A program made the position numbers and the translations under genes. Under the pieces are notes generated by a model. The model had not been told where the DNA came from. It was given only the letters and a program-made list of their open reading frames with translations, and made no database searches. A stretch of DNA of 51,994 nucleotides from Butyrivibrio sp. (GTDB taxonomy: Bacteria > Bacillota > Clostridia > Lachnospirales > Lachnospiraceae). The stretch is taken from positions 1 through 51,994 of the forward strand of contig JAILMY010000029.1 of NCBI GenBank assembly GCA_024692165.1, in the 5' to 3' direction. Shown one piece after another: positions 24,755 through 32,705 of the stretch; within the stretch, counting starts at the first letter, position 1, and each line of letters opens with the position of its first letter.

Positions 24755-25624
24755 TCAATCCTTTGCCGGTTCATTAAATACCTCATAAGAATCTCTAAGG
24801 TATTCACGAATTTTATTATAATCGCGATTGGCTATTGCTGTATAGAGGGTATCTACCAAAAACAGCTGGGCAAATCTTGAACTTGTAATTCCACTCTTTT
24901 TATCAATCTCAGGAGAGGTAGCAAATAAAACATAGTCACAGCCTGTGGTCAAGGCATTGTTTCCAAGCTTGGTCACCGCGATAGTGCATGCCTCGCGAGC
25001 CTTTGCAATGTTAAAGAGCTGCATGATCTCCTTATTCTTGGCATTGTCGCTAAAGAAGATTGCTACATCATCAGGACTTATCTGGGATAATGTCATCATA
25101 TTCATATGATGGTCTTCATTGAAAACTACATTGTAGTGGATTCTAAGGAGTTTACAGTAAAGGTCATAAGCGGCTACAGAAGCAGTACCTACACCAAATA
25201 CCTGAATCTGACTTGCAGCAACAATCTTGGTTACTACATCGCTGAAGGTTCCGGCATCAAATAATCTGTAGGTTGTCTGCACAGCCTGCACGCTGGTAGC
25301 ACATATGTTATCAGCGATTGACTGGAGTGAAGTATACTCATTTACATCCTTAAATGCAATCTTAGGTCCGCCCTTGTCGGCCTGTGCCAGTGATGTATTG
25401 GCCTCAGCGTAGTAGGCATTTTTCAGGTCCTTAAGACCGCTATAACCAATAGCCTGCGCAAATCTTGTCCAGGCAGCCTGGGTTGTTCCTGAGAGTCTGG
25501 CCAGCTCTTTTATGGGATATTGGAACAGATCATCTTTCCTTTCCAATACATAATCTGCAACCAGTTTTTCGGAGGATGGAAGTGATTGGTAACAACTTTT
25601 AATCTTCTCACTTACTATATTCAT
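24755..25624 (-). CDS. RpiR/MurR-family transcriptional regulator
   Basis: 289 residues. The N-terminal HTH_6 domain (1-77) contains SEKLVADYVLE, the helix-turn-helix in IKELARLSGTTQAAWTRFAQAIGYSGLKDLK, and the family-typical spacing. A SIS sugar-phosphate-binding domain (about 115-260) has VFGVGTASVAAYDLY and DVAIFFSDNAKNKEIM. The residue after TTQA is W rather than the more usual S/T-V. It is first in an operon with luxS and mtnN, so it may tune them to a phosphosugar or pentose signal (inference). RBS AGGAG. Confidence 0.92.
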   Translation of the reverse strand: MNIVSEKIKSCYQSLPSSEKLVADYVLERKDDLFQYPIKELARLSGTTQAAWTRFAQAIGYSGLKDLKNAYYAEANTSLAQADKGGPKIAFKDVNEYTSLQSIADNICATSVQAVQTTYRLFDAGTFSDVVTKIVAASQIQVFGVGTASVAAYDLYCKLLRIHYNVVFNEDHHMNMMTLSQISPDDVAIFFSDNAKNKEIMQLFNIAKAREACTIAVTKLGNNALTTGCDYVLFATSPEIDKKSGITSSRFAQLFLVDTLYTAIANRDYNKIREYLRDSYEVFNEPAKD

Positions 25625-25781
25625 AATTCACTCCTATAATGCAAATCAGTTAAAAAATAGACGTATTTCCACCACATAAATAGTATACCCCATAATTAGA
25701 TTTAGTAACGAAATAAATTTTCAAACTTTTCAAAAGTAATCATAAAACTTTTATAAAATTAAGGAAAAAGTCTGAAATTAA

Positions 25782-25790
25782 TGCTATATT
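25782..25790 (+). promoter_or_regulatory. Extended -10 promoter of the rubrerythrin gene
   Basis: TGC-TATATT (25782-25790) lies about 80 bases before ATG 25873; no good -35 is seen. The rest of 25625-25872 is AT-rich and holds a minus-strand TATACT about 65 bases before the regulator ATG, a candidate -10 for the RpiR-luxS operon. A clear PerR box was not found. Confidence 0.45.
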
Positions 25791-25872
25791 CGATATAAGG
25801 CAGAGCTTTAGGCTGCATGGGAGTTAGCGGCCAAAACAATATATTTTTTCACCAGGAAAGGAGACTGAAATT

Positions 25873-26412
25873 ATGAAATGGGTATGTCAGGTTTGCGGCT
25901 ATGTACATGAAGGCGATCAGCCACCGGAGGCTTGTCCTGTATGTAAGGCACCTGCTTCAAAATTTACGCAGCAGGGAGAGGACATGGTTTGGGCAGCTGA
26001 GCATGTTGTTGGCGTAGCAAAGGGGGTTCCGGATGATATTATCGAAGACCTTCGCTCAAACTTTAACGCTGAGTGTTCAGAAGTTGGCATGTATCTTGCT
26101 ATGAGCCGTCAGGCTTATCGTGAGGGCTATCCTGAGGTTGGTGATTACTATGCAAAGGCAGCCTGGGAAGAGGCTGAGCATGCAGCCAAGTTCGCAGAGC
26201 TTCTTGGAGAAGTTCTCACCGATTCAACAAAGAAGAATCTTCAGATGCGTGTAGATGCCGAAAACGGTGCAACACAGGGTAAGACAGATCTTGCAAAGAG
26301 AGCTAAGGCTCTTGATCTTGATGCTATTCACGATACAGTTCATGAAATGGCTCGTGATGAGGCAAGACACGGAAAAGCTTTCAAGGGACTTCTTGAGAGA
26401 TACTTCAAGTAA
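25873..26412 (+). CDS. Reverse rubrerythrin (rubredoxin domain N-terminal)
   Basis: 179 residues. The rubredoxin-like domain comes first, with CxxCG..CPVC ([12 protein letters not shown] and [11 protein letters not shown]), followed by a ferritin-like di-iron domain with glutamates in [32 protein letters not shown] and [14 protein letters not shown]. This order is inverted compared with classical rubrerythrin and is typical of the oxygen-induced NADH peroxidase of clostridia. The role is peroxide/oxygen protection in an anaerobe. A strong site AAAGGAGAC and biased codon use suggest high expression. It is monocistronic. Confidence 0.93.
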   Translation: MKWVCQVCGYVHEGDQPPEACPVCKAPASKFTQQGEDMVWAAEHVVGVAKGVPDDIIEDLRSNFNAECSEVGMYLAMSRQAYREGYPEVGDYYAKAAWEEAEHAAKFAELLGEVLTDSTKKNLQMRVDAENGATQGKTDLAKRAKALDLDAIHDTVHEMARDEARHGKAFKGLLERYFK

Positions 26413-26428
26413 TATGAAATGTTTATAA

Positions 26429-26493
26429 ATGATCAGTAAAGCTAAAAAGAGAACTGGCAGCATGTCAGTTCTCTTTTTAGCTTTACTGATCAT
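26429..26493. terminator. Bidirectional terminator with a 28-bp perfect inverted repeat
   Basis: Arms 26429-26456 and 26466-26493 are fully complementary around a nine-base loop GCAGCATGT. The arm begins TGATCAGTAAAGC and ends AGAGAACTG. T/A runs inside the stem could serve both the rubrerythrin (+) and TraB-like (-) transcripts. The inner part equals the pgi terminator stem. Confidence 0.85.
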
Positions 26494-26521
26494 CAGACAT
26501 TATCCTTCTGATACTACTTAA

Positions 26522-27271
26522 TTATCTTATCTTCATTACATTCTCATACTGAATAACATCCCCATACTGTGCAAGAAGCTGCCTTGCCATGCAGTCCACC
26601 TTGCCGGAATCATCCTTCTTTCTTGGGTCGCAGTGTTGATTTCCGTAAATTCCCATGATCACAGCGTCTTTTCCAAGGGAGTCATATTCCTTTACAAAGT
26701 TCTGAACCATGGCATTCTCACGATATGCATTGTCATCATTTTCGTAGTATTTTACTGCCTGAGCAATGTTGTCCTTGGTGCGGCGATATTCCTCGCTGTC
26801 TTCACCAAAGGCCTTCAGCGCGTAGTCAAGGTACCTTTCTCCCGTTGAGAAGTACTGATGCCCCACGTCTGTTCCATGAAACACGGTATCAGGACACTGC
26901 TCTTTTATCTGCTTATAAAAGTCAAAATGCTCCGGAACATGCGCAAGGGTTCCTTCAAGATCCGCATAAACCTGCTCCAGAATAGTATCGTCCTCAGCCT
27001 TCATCCACATATTTAGGAATTGTGCTGTAAAATAAGGCTGCTCCACAAAAAGATCCCTAAGACCCTGCTCATCATAGAGCTTCTTCCAGGCCTCAAACTC
27101 CTTGTCATAAGCATGCTGCTTACCATGTTTTTCCCCGTATAGATAAATCTTTGCCTGCTCTTTTGGATAATGAGGCTTGTAGCTGACAGTATTGAAAATT
27201 AATCCGGCAATGAAACAAGCCAGCAGTACTATTGCCAAAAGTATCCCTCTAGTTTTCTTTCTGCTTACCAT
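26522..27271 (-). CDS. Membrane-anchored TraB/ChaN (Tiki/EreA-like) superfamily protein
   Basis: 249 residues with one N-terminal membrane anchor (GILLAIVLLACFIAGLIFN) and an extracytoplasmic domain. The motif pattern of the Tiki/TraB/ChaN/EreA group is visible: GEKHG at about residue 48, a Glu in FVEQPYF, His in FHGTDVGHQYF, and GNQHCDP at about 209. Members include metal-dependent proteases, haem-binding proteins and esterases, so function is open. It is the last gene of a three-gene operon, 21 bp after the ApbE gene. RBS GGGAGG. Confidence 0.72.
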   Translation of the reverse strand: MVSRKKTRGILLAIVLLACFIAGLIFNTVSYKPHYPKEQAKIYLYGEKHGKQHAYDKEFEAWKKLYDEQGLRDLFVEQPYFTAQFLNMWMKAEDDTILEQVYADLEGTLAHVPEHFDFYKQIKEQCPDTVFHGTDVGHQYFSTGERYLDYALKAFGEDSEEYRRTKDNIAQAVKYYENDDNAYRENAMVQNFVKEYDSLGKDAVIMGIYGNQHCDPRKKDDSGKVDCMARQLLAQYGDVIQYENVMKIR

Positions 27272-27292
27272 GTTTCTTGCCTCCCACTCCTT

Positions 27293-28336
27293 TTATCTTG
27301 TAAGTACTGTCACTTTGTGGTCGATGTACTCTGATGTTAGGGAAAAAGAACTCTCTATCCCTTCGGTGATATACACATCTCCATCCATAGTGATAAATAC
27401 GGCATCAAACCCCTCATGGTTCTTCCAATAATCTGTTGCCCCATCAAGTCCCTTTACAAAAAGAGCTGTGGAAAGCCCATCGCACATAAGGCCGTCCTCT
27501 CCGATTATGGTAACGGAGATAAGGCCGTTCTTAGCAGGTTTTCCTGTGCCTGGATCTAAAATATGCCAGTAGGTCTCCCCGTTTTCCTCAAAGTATCTTT
27601 CATAGCCTCCGGAGGTTATGATAGCCTTGTCCTTTGTTTCTATGACAGCAAAAACTCCGGATTTACTCTCTTTATATGGACTCTTTATTGCCACCTTCCA
27701 GTTTTCACCGCCGGGCTTTGTTCCGATGCACTGGACATTTCCCCCGAGGTTTATCAGAGCAGAGGTGACTCCCTGCCGCCTGAAATAATCAGCGATCCTG
27801 CTGCTGGTGTATCCCTTGGTAACACTGCCGAGATCGATCTGCATGCCGGGTTCTATGGTTGCGCTGCCATTATCAAGAGCTACCTTCCTGTAATCAACGC
27901 TCTGTAAAAGACTCGAAAGCTCTTTTTCCGATGGCACCTGATACTCTCCAGTGGTGAAACCCCAGGCCTTAAGGACTGGATAAATTGAAATATCAAGAGC
28001 GCCCTCTGTTTCCCTACAGATTTCAAGGGCCCTCGAAAGAAGATCACCTGTAATCTCAGAAAGCTCCGCCTTCCCATTACTGTTAAGGGCGCTGATCTCG
28101 CTCCCTTCATCGGTTACAGAGACCTTTTTCTCAATATCCCTGATCATGGCCTCAGCATCGGCAAGCACCTGATCATTACCATAGGCCTGAAGCTCCATTA
28201 TGGTGTCCATGGCAAAAAGACTTCTGGTCTCCATGATCTTAGTACCGGGCATACTGCTGCAGCCACTTAAAAGCACTGCACAGGCTCCTGCCAGCGCTAT
28301 ATTCTTTTTTAGTAGTTTCTTTAGCTCAATCCTCAT
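27293..28336 (-). CDS. apbE: FAD:protein FMN transferase, lipoprotein (ApbE family)
   Basis: 347 residues; transfers FMN from FAD to Thr/Ser of extracytoplasmic flavoproteins. A lipoprotein signal ends LLSGC. Family blocks are FAMDTIMELQAYG, ALDISIYPVLKAWGF, IDLGSVTKGYTSSRIADYF, ALINLGGNVQCIG, WHILDPGTGKPA and the Mg site around MCDGLSTALFVKG (Asp at the expected place). It lies 9 bp after the RsiV-like lipoprotein gene. No Nqr/Rnf or FMN-binding-domain substrate is in the window, so its target must lie elsewhere or be unrecognised. Confidence 0.95.
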   Translation of the reverse strand: MRIELKKLLKKNIALAGACAVLLSGCSSMPGTKIMETRSLFAMDTIMELQAYGNDQVLADAEAMIRDIEKKVSVTDEGSEISALNSNGKAELSEITGDLLSRALEICRETEGALDISIYPVLKAWGFTTGEYQVPSEKELSSLLQSVDYRKVALDNGSATIEPGMQIDLGSVTKGYTSSRIADYFRRQGVTSALINLGGNVQCIGTKPGGENWKVAIKSPYKESKSGVFAVIETKDKAIITSGGYERYFEENGETYWHILDPGTGKPAKNGLISVTIIGEDGLMCDGLSTALFVKGLDGATDYWKNHEGFDAVFITMDGDVYITEGIESSFSLTSEYIDHKVTVLTR

Positions 28337-28345
28337 AACCTGATA

Positions 28346-30088
28346 TTATCCGGCATAAACCAGCCCTTCAAACAAATCGTCAACCGAATCTCCTCCGATA
28401 GTTGCTGGGTACTCGGTGCTTGTAAACTGCATTCTGACAATTCTGCCATCCCCAAGCTGACAGTCAATCCAGTTCTCGGCATCTGTTCTAAGGGGCTTAA
28501 AGCTCTCGCCGGCAGAAATCACTGCTCCCTGCTCTGTTACATTACCATTTTCATCAACTACATCTGCTGTGATCTCTTTTGTGGAACGAATATCATCTGA
28601 GCACCATGACACTGTGTAATAGTCGCTGCTAAGCACAGGAATTCCGTCTGCTCCAACATTATAATCACCGTAGCAGATAAATGAACCAAAGCTGTCCTCT
28701 TTTCTTCCAAACTGCATCTTCTCAGGATCTGAGAAAAGAGGCTCTATATTGTATCCGTCACTATCCGAAGTCTCAAAAGAATGATAGTACATGGTGCCTG
28801 CTGCCTTTACATCGTCACCGGTAATGTCATACACCAAAAGTGCCCAGTAATCATCCATTTCAGGAATTGTCACATAGATATATTCCTTATTGTCACTAGT
28901 CTTAACATCGTAGAACTTAATAAACCTGTACTCAACAAAAAATGGCTCATCAATGGTCGCTGACTTGCCGTTTCTGATAAGTGTAAGATCCTTGGCATAG
29001 TCATCTCCGTTTTCATCCGGATCCTCAAACTCAGGAGTATATCTAAGATGCAGGCTTTCGTTGTCCTCATCATAGCTTGCGCTTGTAATATAAATATTCG
29101 CAGGAACTATATAGCTTCTGTTATCTGTTACTGCGAATCTCTCATCGATCATACCGGGAAACTCATCGTATCCGATAGTAATATCAGACATTCCGTATGC
29201 GTAGGCTGCAATCTCGTAAGGATTAAAGACCACATGAAGTCCGTCGTTTCCAAGATACCAGTTATAGCCATACTCGTAGTTTTCATAGTCCTCAGGATCG
29301 TTTTCCTTGGGATTAAATCTGTAGTGGGAAAGGCTGCTGTCCAGATCCATGAACTGGTCTTCGTCCTCAGCTGTCTCCAGGAGCTTATCCTTGATGACCT
29401 TATTAAACTCCTCTTCGTCAACCTTCACCACATCAGTAATTGCAATTTCTTTTCCGGTCTCTACATCATAGGTCTGCCCGCCGATTCCGTAGGAACCATG
29501 AACTCCGCCCAGAAAATCATAGCCATAGGAATAATAGCTGAGGATCTTCTCATCAGATCTTATTATGCTGATAGTATCCTCTGAAGCATAGGGACCATAA
29601 AATTCATATCCTTCTTTAAGGGAATTTTCAAAGTCCTCCTTGGCCATCTGTGTCTGTTCAGTGACATACTCCTCTGATCCTGCCTTGTCCGCAGCGGCAA
29701 GATCACTGAGGGTCTGATACATTTCAGGATAATAGTCCTTGCAGGAATCATCCATTAAAAGAACCTCATTGTAACCCTGGAACAGAAGGCCGTTGTTATA
29801 GGTAGAATAGTCTATCTCTGTGTCATCGGTTACCATATCGCCGTCGTAGTAGTTATAAAAATACTTTCTGGCTACGCGGTAGCTTGGCATTGGCTTTATT
29901 GTTGATACATCTGTAGCCTCGCCATCGTTGCCGCCTTCTGGAGTCTGCGCTGTTTCAGCTTCGCTACCTTCTGCGTTTTCTGTTTCTTCAAAGATACTGT
30001 CGTCTTTTCCGGCGTCATTTCCGCCTGCTCCACATCCGCAAAGTGCCAGGCATAATGCCCCCACTGTCAATAAATACTTTTTCTTCAT
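28346..30088 (-). CDS. Lipoprotein with DUF3298 / RsiV-like domain
   Basis: 580 residues. A lipoprotein signal (LCLALCGCG) and acidic low-complexity linker (about 25-70) lead to a domain at about 85-320 resembling the DUF4163/DUF3298 pair found in RsiV and PdaC. The hallmark is GGVHGSYGIGGQTYDVETGKEIAITDVV, followed by WYLGNDGLHVVFNPYEIAAYAYG. The remaining 250 residues form a beta-rich region I do not recognise. As it has no cytoplasmic part it is not an anti-sigma factor itself. A wall or lysozyme-related role is inferred from relatives. It is first in an operon with apbE and a TraB-like gene. RBS GAGGAGAG. Confidence 0.82.
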   Translation of the reverse strand: MKKKYLLTVGALCLALCGCGAGGNDAGKDDSIFEETENAEGSEAETAQTPEGGNDGEATDVSTIKPMPSYRVARKYFYNYYDGDMVTDDTEIDYSTYNNGLLFQGYNEVLLMDDSCKDYYPEMYQTLSDLAAADKAGSEEYVTEQTQMAKEDFENSLKEGYEFYGPYASEDTISIIRSDEKILSYYSYGYDFLGGVHGSYGIGGQTYDVETGKEIAITDVVKVDEEEFNKVIKDKLLETAEDEDQFMDLDSSLSHYRFNPKENDPEDYENYEYGYNWYLGNDGLHVVFNPYEIAAYAYGMSDITIGYDEFPGMIDERFAVTDNRSYIVPANIYITSASYDEDNESLHLRYTPEFEDPDENGDDYAKDLTLIRNGKSATIDEPFFVEYRFIKFYDVKTSDNKEYIYVTIPEMDDYWALLVYDITGDDVKAAGTMYYHSFETSDSDGYNIEPLFSDPEKMQFGRKEDSFGSFICYGDYNVGADGIPVLSSDYYTVSWCSDDIRSTKEITADVVDENGNVTEQGAVISAGESFKPLRTDAENWIDCQLGDGRIVRMQFTSTEYPATIGGDSVDDLFEGLVYAG

Positions 30089-30123
30089 TAATCATCTCTC
30101 CTCATAATTTGTTGTTCTGTAAA

Positions 30124-30160
30124 AATGTAAAGAGCCAAAGACTAGCCTTGACTCTTTTTA
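30124..30160. terminator. Bidirectional terminator after murG
   Basis: AAGAGCCAAAG (30130-30140) pairs with CCTTGACTCTT (30146-30156), with U-G pairs and a five-base loop. TTTTT follows on the plus strand and ATTTTT a little further on the minus strand. Confidence 0.7.
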
Positions 30161-30165
30161 TCATA

Positions 30166-31245
30166 TCACTGTAATTCATCCATGATGATCTTAACTATGG
30201 TATCAGTTGCGCTGTGAAGACTGCTCTTACTCATGTTCTCCAGGTATTTCTCCCTGTTCTCGTACAGGTCCTCAATGGTCTCCACAAGAATGTCTTCGTC
30301 AAGCTCATCGTTATCAATCACAAGAGAAAATCCCTGCTGCTCAAAGGATTTTGCATTGAGCATCTGATCTCCGCGACTGGATTTAGTTGAAAGCGGAATA
30401 AGAATATTTGGTTTTTTAAGCGCCAGAAGCTCACATATGGAATTTGCTCCGGCTCTTGAAACCACAATATCCGCCATGGCGAAGATATCCTTAAGCTCGC
30501 TCTTTACGTATTCAAACTGCTTATATCCGGGAACAGACAACTTAAGGTTATCCATCTTCTCTTTTCCACAGATATGAACGACATTAAAGTTTGGAAGGAG
30601 CCTTGGAAGGGCGAATCTTACTGTCTCGTTAACCGACTGCGCTCCAAGACTTCCGCCGATTACCATAAGAACCGGCTTGTCATCTGTAAATCCGCAAAGC
30701 TCTTTACCTGCCTGTTTGGATCCCTGGCTGAGTTCATCCCTGATGGGTGTTCCTGTAAGGATTGCCTTGTCTGCCGGAAGAACTCTCATGGTCTCCGGGA
30801 AATTACAGCAGATCTTGCTGGCTCCTGTCATGCTGAGCTTGTTGGCAAGGCCCGGTGTCATATCAGATTCATGTACAATATACGGGATCTTCAAAAAGCC
30901 AGCCGCCCTTACTACAGGTACGCTGACAAAGCCACCCTTTGAAAATACGATATCCGGATTAATTCTCTTAAGCAGGGATATTGCCTCGGAAAAGCCCTTA
31001 AGAACTCTGAAAGGATCAGAAAAGTTCTTGGGGTCAAAGTATCTGCGAAGCTTTCCGGTGGATATTCCAAAATATGGAATATTGAAGTCCTCTATGAGCT
31101 TCTTCTCGATTCCTGTGTATGAACCAATATAAAAAATCTCAAATCCTGCTTCCTTCAGTGCAGGAATAAGCGCAATATTCGGTGTTACGTGGCCTGCACT
31201 TCCACCACCGGTAAGCACGATTCTCTTTGTAGCTGTATCGCTCAC
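30166..31245 (-). CDS. murG: MurG, lipid II-forming N-acetylglucosaminyltransferase
   Basis: About 360 residues; adds GlcNAc to lipid I on the inner membrane face. The GT28 motifs are GGGSAGHVTPNIAL near the N terminus, FSKGGFVSVPVVRAA, HESDMTPGLANKLS, IGGSLGAQSVNE and the C-terminal SRAGANSICELLALKKPNILIPL. The track TTG start (31263) is not supported. GTG 31245 (SDTATKRIVLTGGG follows) has GAAGG at good spacing, 24 bp after the TSCPD gene stop. It lies outside a dcw cluster, so it may be the sole or an extra copy. Confidence 0.93.
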   Translation of the reverse strand: MSDTATKRIVLTGGGSAGHVTPNIALIPALKEAGFEIFYIGSYTGIEKKLIEDFNIPYFGISTGKLRRYFDPKNFSDPFRVLKGFSEAISLLKRINPDIVFSKGGFVSVPVVRAAGFLKIPYIVHESDMTPGLANKLSMTGASKICCNFPETMRVLPADKAILTGTPIRDELSQGSKQAGKELCGFTDDKPVLMVIGGSLGAQSVNETVRFALPRLLPNFNVVHICGKEKMDNLKLSVPGYKQFEYVKSELKDIFAMADIVVSRAGANSICELLALKKPNILIPLSTKSSRGDQMLNAKSFEQQGFSLVIDNDELDEDILVETIEDLYENREKYLENMSKSSLHSATDTIVKIIMDELQ

Positions 31246-31269
31246 TTTTTTACCTTCTTCCAACTCTTG

Positions 31270-31521
31270 TTATGCGTTAGCCAGCTTCATAGCCTCTTCA
31301 ATAGCGTATGAAAGCTGATCAGGACAAGATGTGCTTTTGGAGCCGCATCTGATGCCGCGAAGTTTTGCAATCGCATCCTCGCCCTTCATACCCTCAACAA
31401 GTCTTGATACTCCCTGAAGGTTACCGTTACATCCGTTTGTAAAGCTTACATGTTTGATGATTCCACCCTCAACGTCTATATCTATCTGGGTTGAGCATGT
31501 TCCTTTTGTCTTATAAACCAT
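31270..31521 (-). CDS. TSCPD-domain protein (TIGR03905-like)
   Basis: 83 residues. The small domain resembles the C-terminal extension of class II ribonucleotide reductases: an N-terminal beta part (GTCSTQIDIDVEGGIIKHVSFTNGCNGN) and the signature KSTSCPDQLSYAIEEA. Four Cys (CS, GC, RC, SCP) suggest metal or Fe-S binding. Standalone versions are widespread in clostridia and of unknown function. It lies just upstream of murG. The SD GGAG is unusually far (12 nt) from the ATG and sits in one arm of a 12-bp dyad. Confidence 0.88.
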   Translation of the reverse strand: MVYKTKGTCSTQIDIDVEGGIIKHVSFTNGCNGNLQGVSRLVEGMKGEDAIAKLRGIRCGSKSTSCPDQLSYAIEEAMKLANA

Positions 31522-31525
31522 AAAA

Positions 31526-31589
31526 ATACTATACTCCTGTCAAATAAAAATCTTGATACGGAGTATAGTATATCATTTTTGCCGTGCAA
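31526..31589 (-). promoter_or_regulatory. TSCPD-murG promoter with a 12-bp dyad spanning -10 and SD
   Basis: On the minus strand TTGCAC (31584-31589), 16 bp, TATACT (31562-31567). The perfect 12-bp arms are ATACTATACTCC (31560-31571) and GGAGTATAGTAT (31526-31537), separated by 22 bases. One arm contains the -10, the other the GGAG of the ribosome site, followed by TTTT-ATG. In read-through transcripts from the acyltransferase genes the hairpin could terminate or hide the SD. Confidence 0.6.
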
Positions 31590-31596
31590 AGCCAAT

Positions 31597-32688
31597 TTAA
31601 TCCTCATGGCGAATAAGTCCCTGCTCCAGATATGGAACAATGTACTCATTTTCCACCCTTTCGGAAAACTCCCTTACACCTTCGATTGTCTCTTCGTAGT
31701 TGTCCAAAGTCATCTCGTAGTCCCCTGTGATTATCTGATCCAGCATCAGCCTGTTGATATCAGGGGAAAAATGTATGGTATCCATATAGTTATCCAGATT
31801 TGTAGCAACCTCTGGCTCATTCTGGAAGCAGAAAACCCTGACATTATCATAGGATAGCAGAGCCTTTGTCATCTGCTTTTCATTATAGATATAGGCATCC
31901 CTTTCACCGCTTCTTATGATTCCATCCCACCAAAGCATGGAGTAGATGGGGTAAAAGAAAATGAATTCCGTCTCCGGATGTGCCTCCACCTGCGCCGTTA
32001 AAAGAGCTATATTTGCATCCAGCTCGTTTTGATAGGCCGTCTCCTCCATCATGGGTGTTTCCACTTTTGCCCTGGTGTAAAGTCCCAAAGGCAGCTCCTT
32101 GTTAAAGCTTTTCCACTTTGCCCAGTTGTAGGAAAGTCCCTCATCATAATTTCCTATGAAAGAATTCGCCAGCTGATATGGAATCTTCGTAAGGATGACA
32201 TCCTTATTGAAAAGATACTGCACATCATTAAAGGGATTCCTGTCATACAGGTACATAGGACAGCCTGTGGATTCGTATGTGGTCTCTGCTGATGCGGATA
32301 AAGAAGAAGGGTCTATGTTATAGAAGACTCTCTTGATCTCGTGGTCCTCATAGGCCACATCCAGAAGATAGCACAGATCCGCTGTGGCTCCGTAGGATCT
32401 TATGGCCTTTATGGATGTTCCGCCAAAGGCCTCGTCATACCAGTAATTATTGTTGTTCTCCATAACTGAAGACCCGACAAGAAGAGTGTCATAGTCAAAG
32501 TTTCGAAGCGTCCCAACACACTGATACTCCTTGTCGTGAAGCACAGCCTTAAGTCCAAACCAGGGCTTGTGATAGTGATAGAAGGGGTCCAAAGCAAACA
32601 CTACCGCTGCCACCACAAACATCACAATAAGGATGCTGATAAGAAGCCTCTTTATGAAATTTGCCTCTTTGTTTTTATTTTCGTTCAC
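31597..32688 (-). CDS. SGNH/AlgX-like membrane-anchored partner of the MBOAT acyltransferase
   Basis: 363 residues with a single N-terminal membrane helix (LLISILIVMFVVAAVVFAL) and an extracytoplasmic domain. VGSSVMENN (about residue 70) fits a GDSL/SGNH-type nucleophile block (GSSxxxN), and DTIHFSPDINRLMLD near the C terminus gives the D-x-x-H pair. This arrangement is that of DltD/AlgJ-type partners which complete transfer of acyl groups to surface polymers. The start is GTG with AGGAAG seven bases upstream. It is 18 bp after the MBOAT gene. Confidence 0.82.
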   Translation of the reverse strand: MNENKNKEANFIKRLLISILIVMFVVAAVVFALDPFYHYHKPWFGLKAVLHDKEYQCVGTLRNFDYDTLLVGSSVMENNNNYWYDEAFGGTSIKAIRSYGATADLCYLLDVAYEDHEIKRVFYNIDPSSLSASAETTYESTGCPMYLYDRNPFNDVQYLFNKDVILTKIPYQLANSFIGNYDEGLSYNWAKWKSFNKELPLGLYTRAKVETPMMEETAYQNELDANIALLTAQVEAHPETEFIFFYPIYSMLWWDGIIRSGERDAYIYNEKQMTKALLSYDNVRVFCFQNEPEVATNLDNYMDTIHFSPDINRLMLDQIITGDYEMTLDNYEETIEGVREFSERVENEYIVPYLEQGLIRHED

Positions 32689-32705
32689 GTTTCATCTTCC
32701 TGTTT

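Noticed and set aside
25625-25872. PerR box upstream of rubrerythrin
   Set aside because: The region is AT-rich, but no adequate 7-1-7 inverted repeat could be placed on the promoter.
28346-30088. RsiV-type anti-sigma factor
   Set aside because: It has a lipoprotein signal rather than a cytoplasmic anti-sigma region plus membrane helix, and no sigma factor gene is adjacent.
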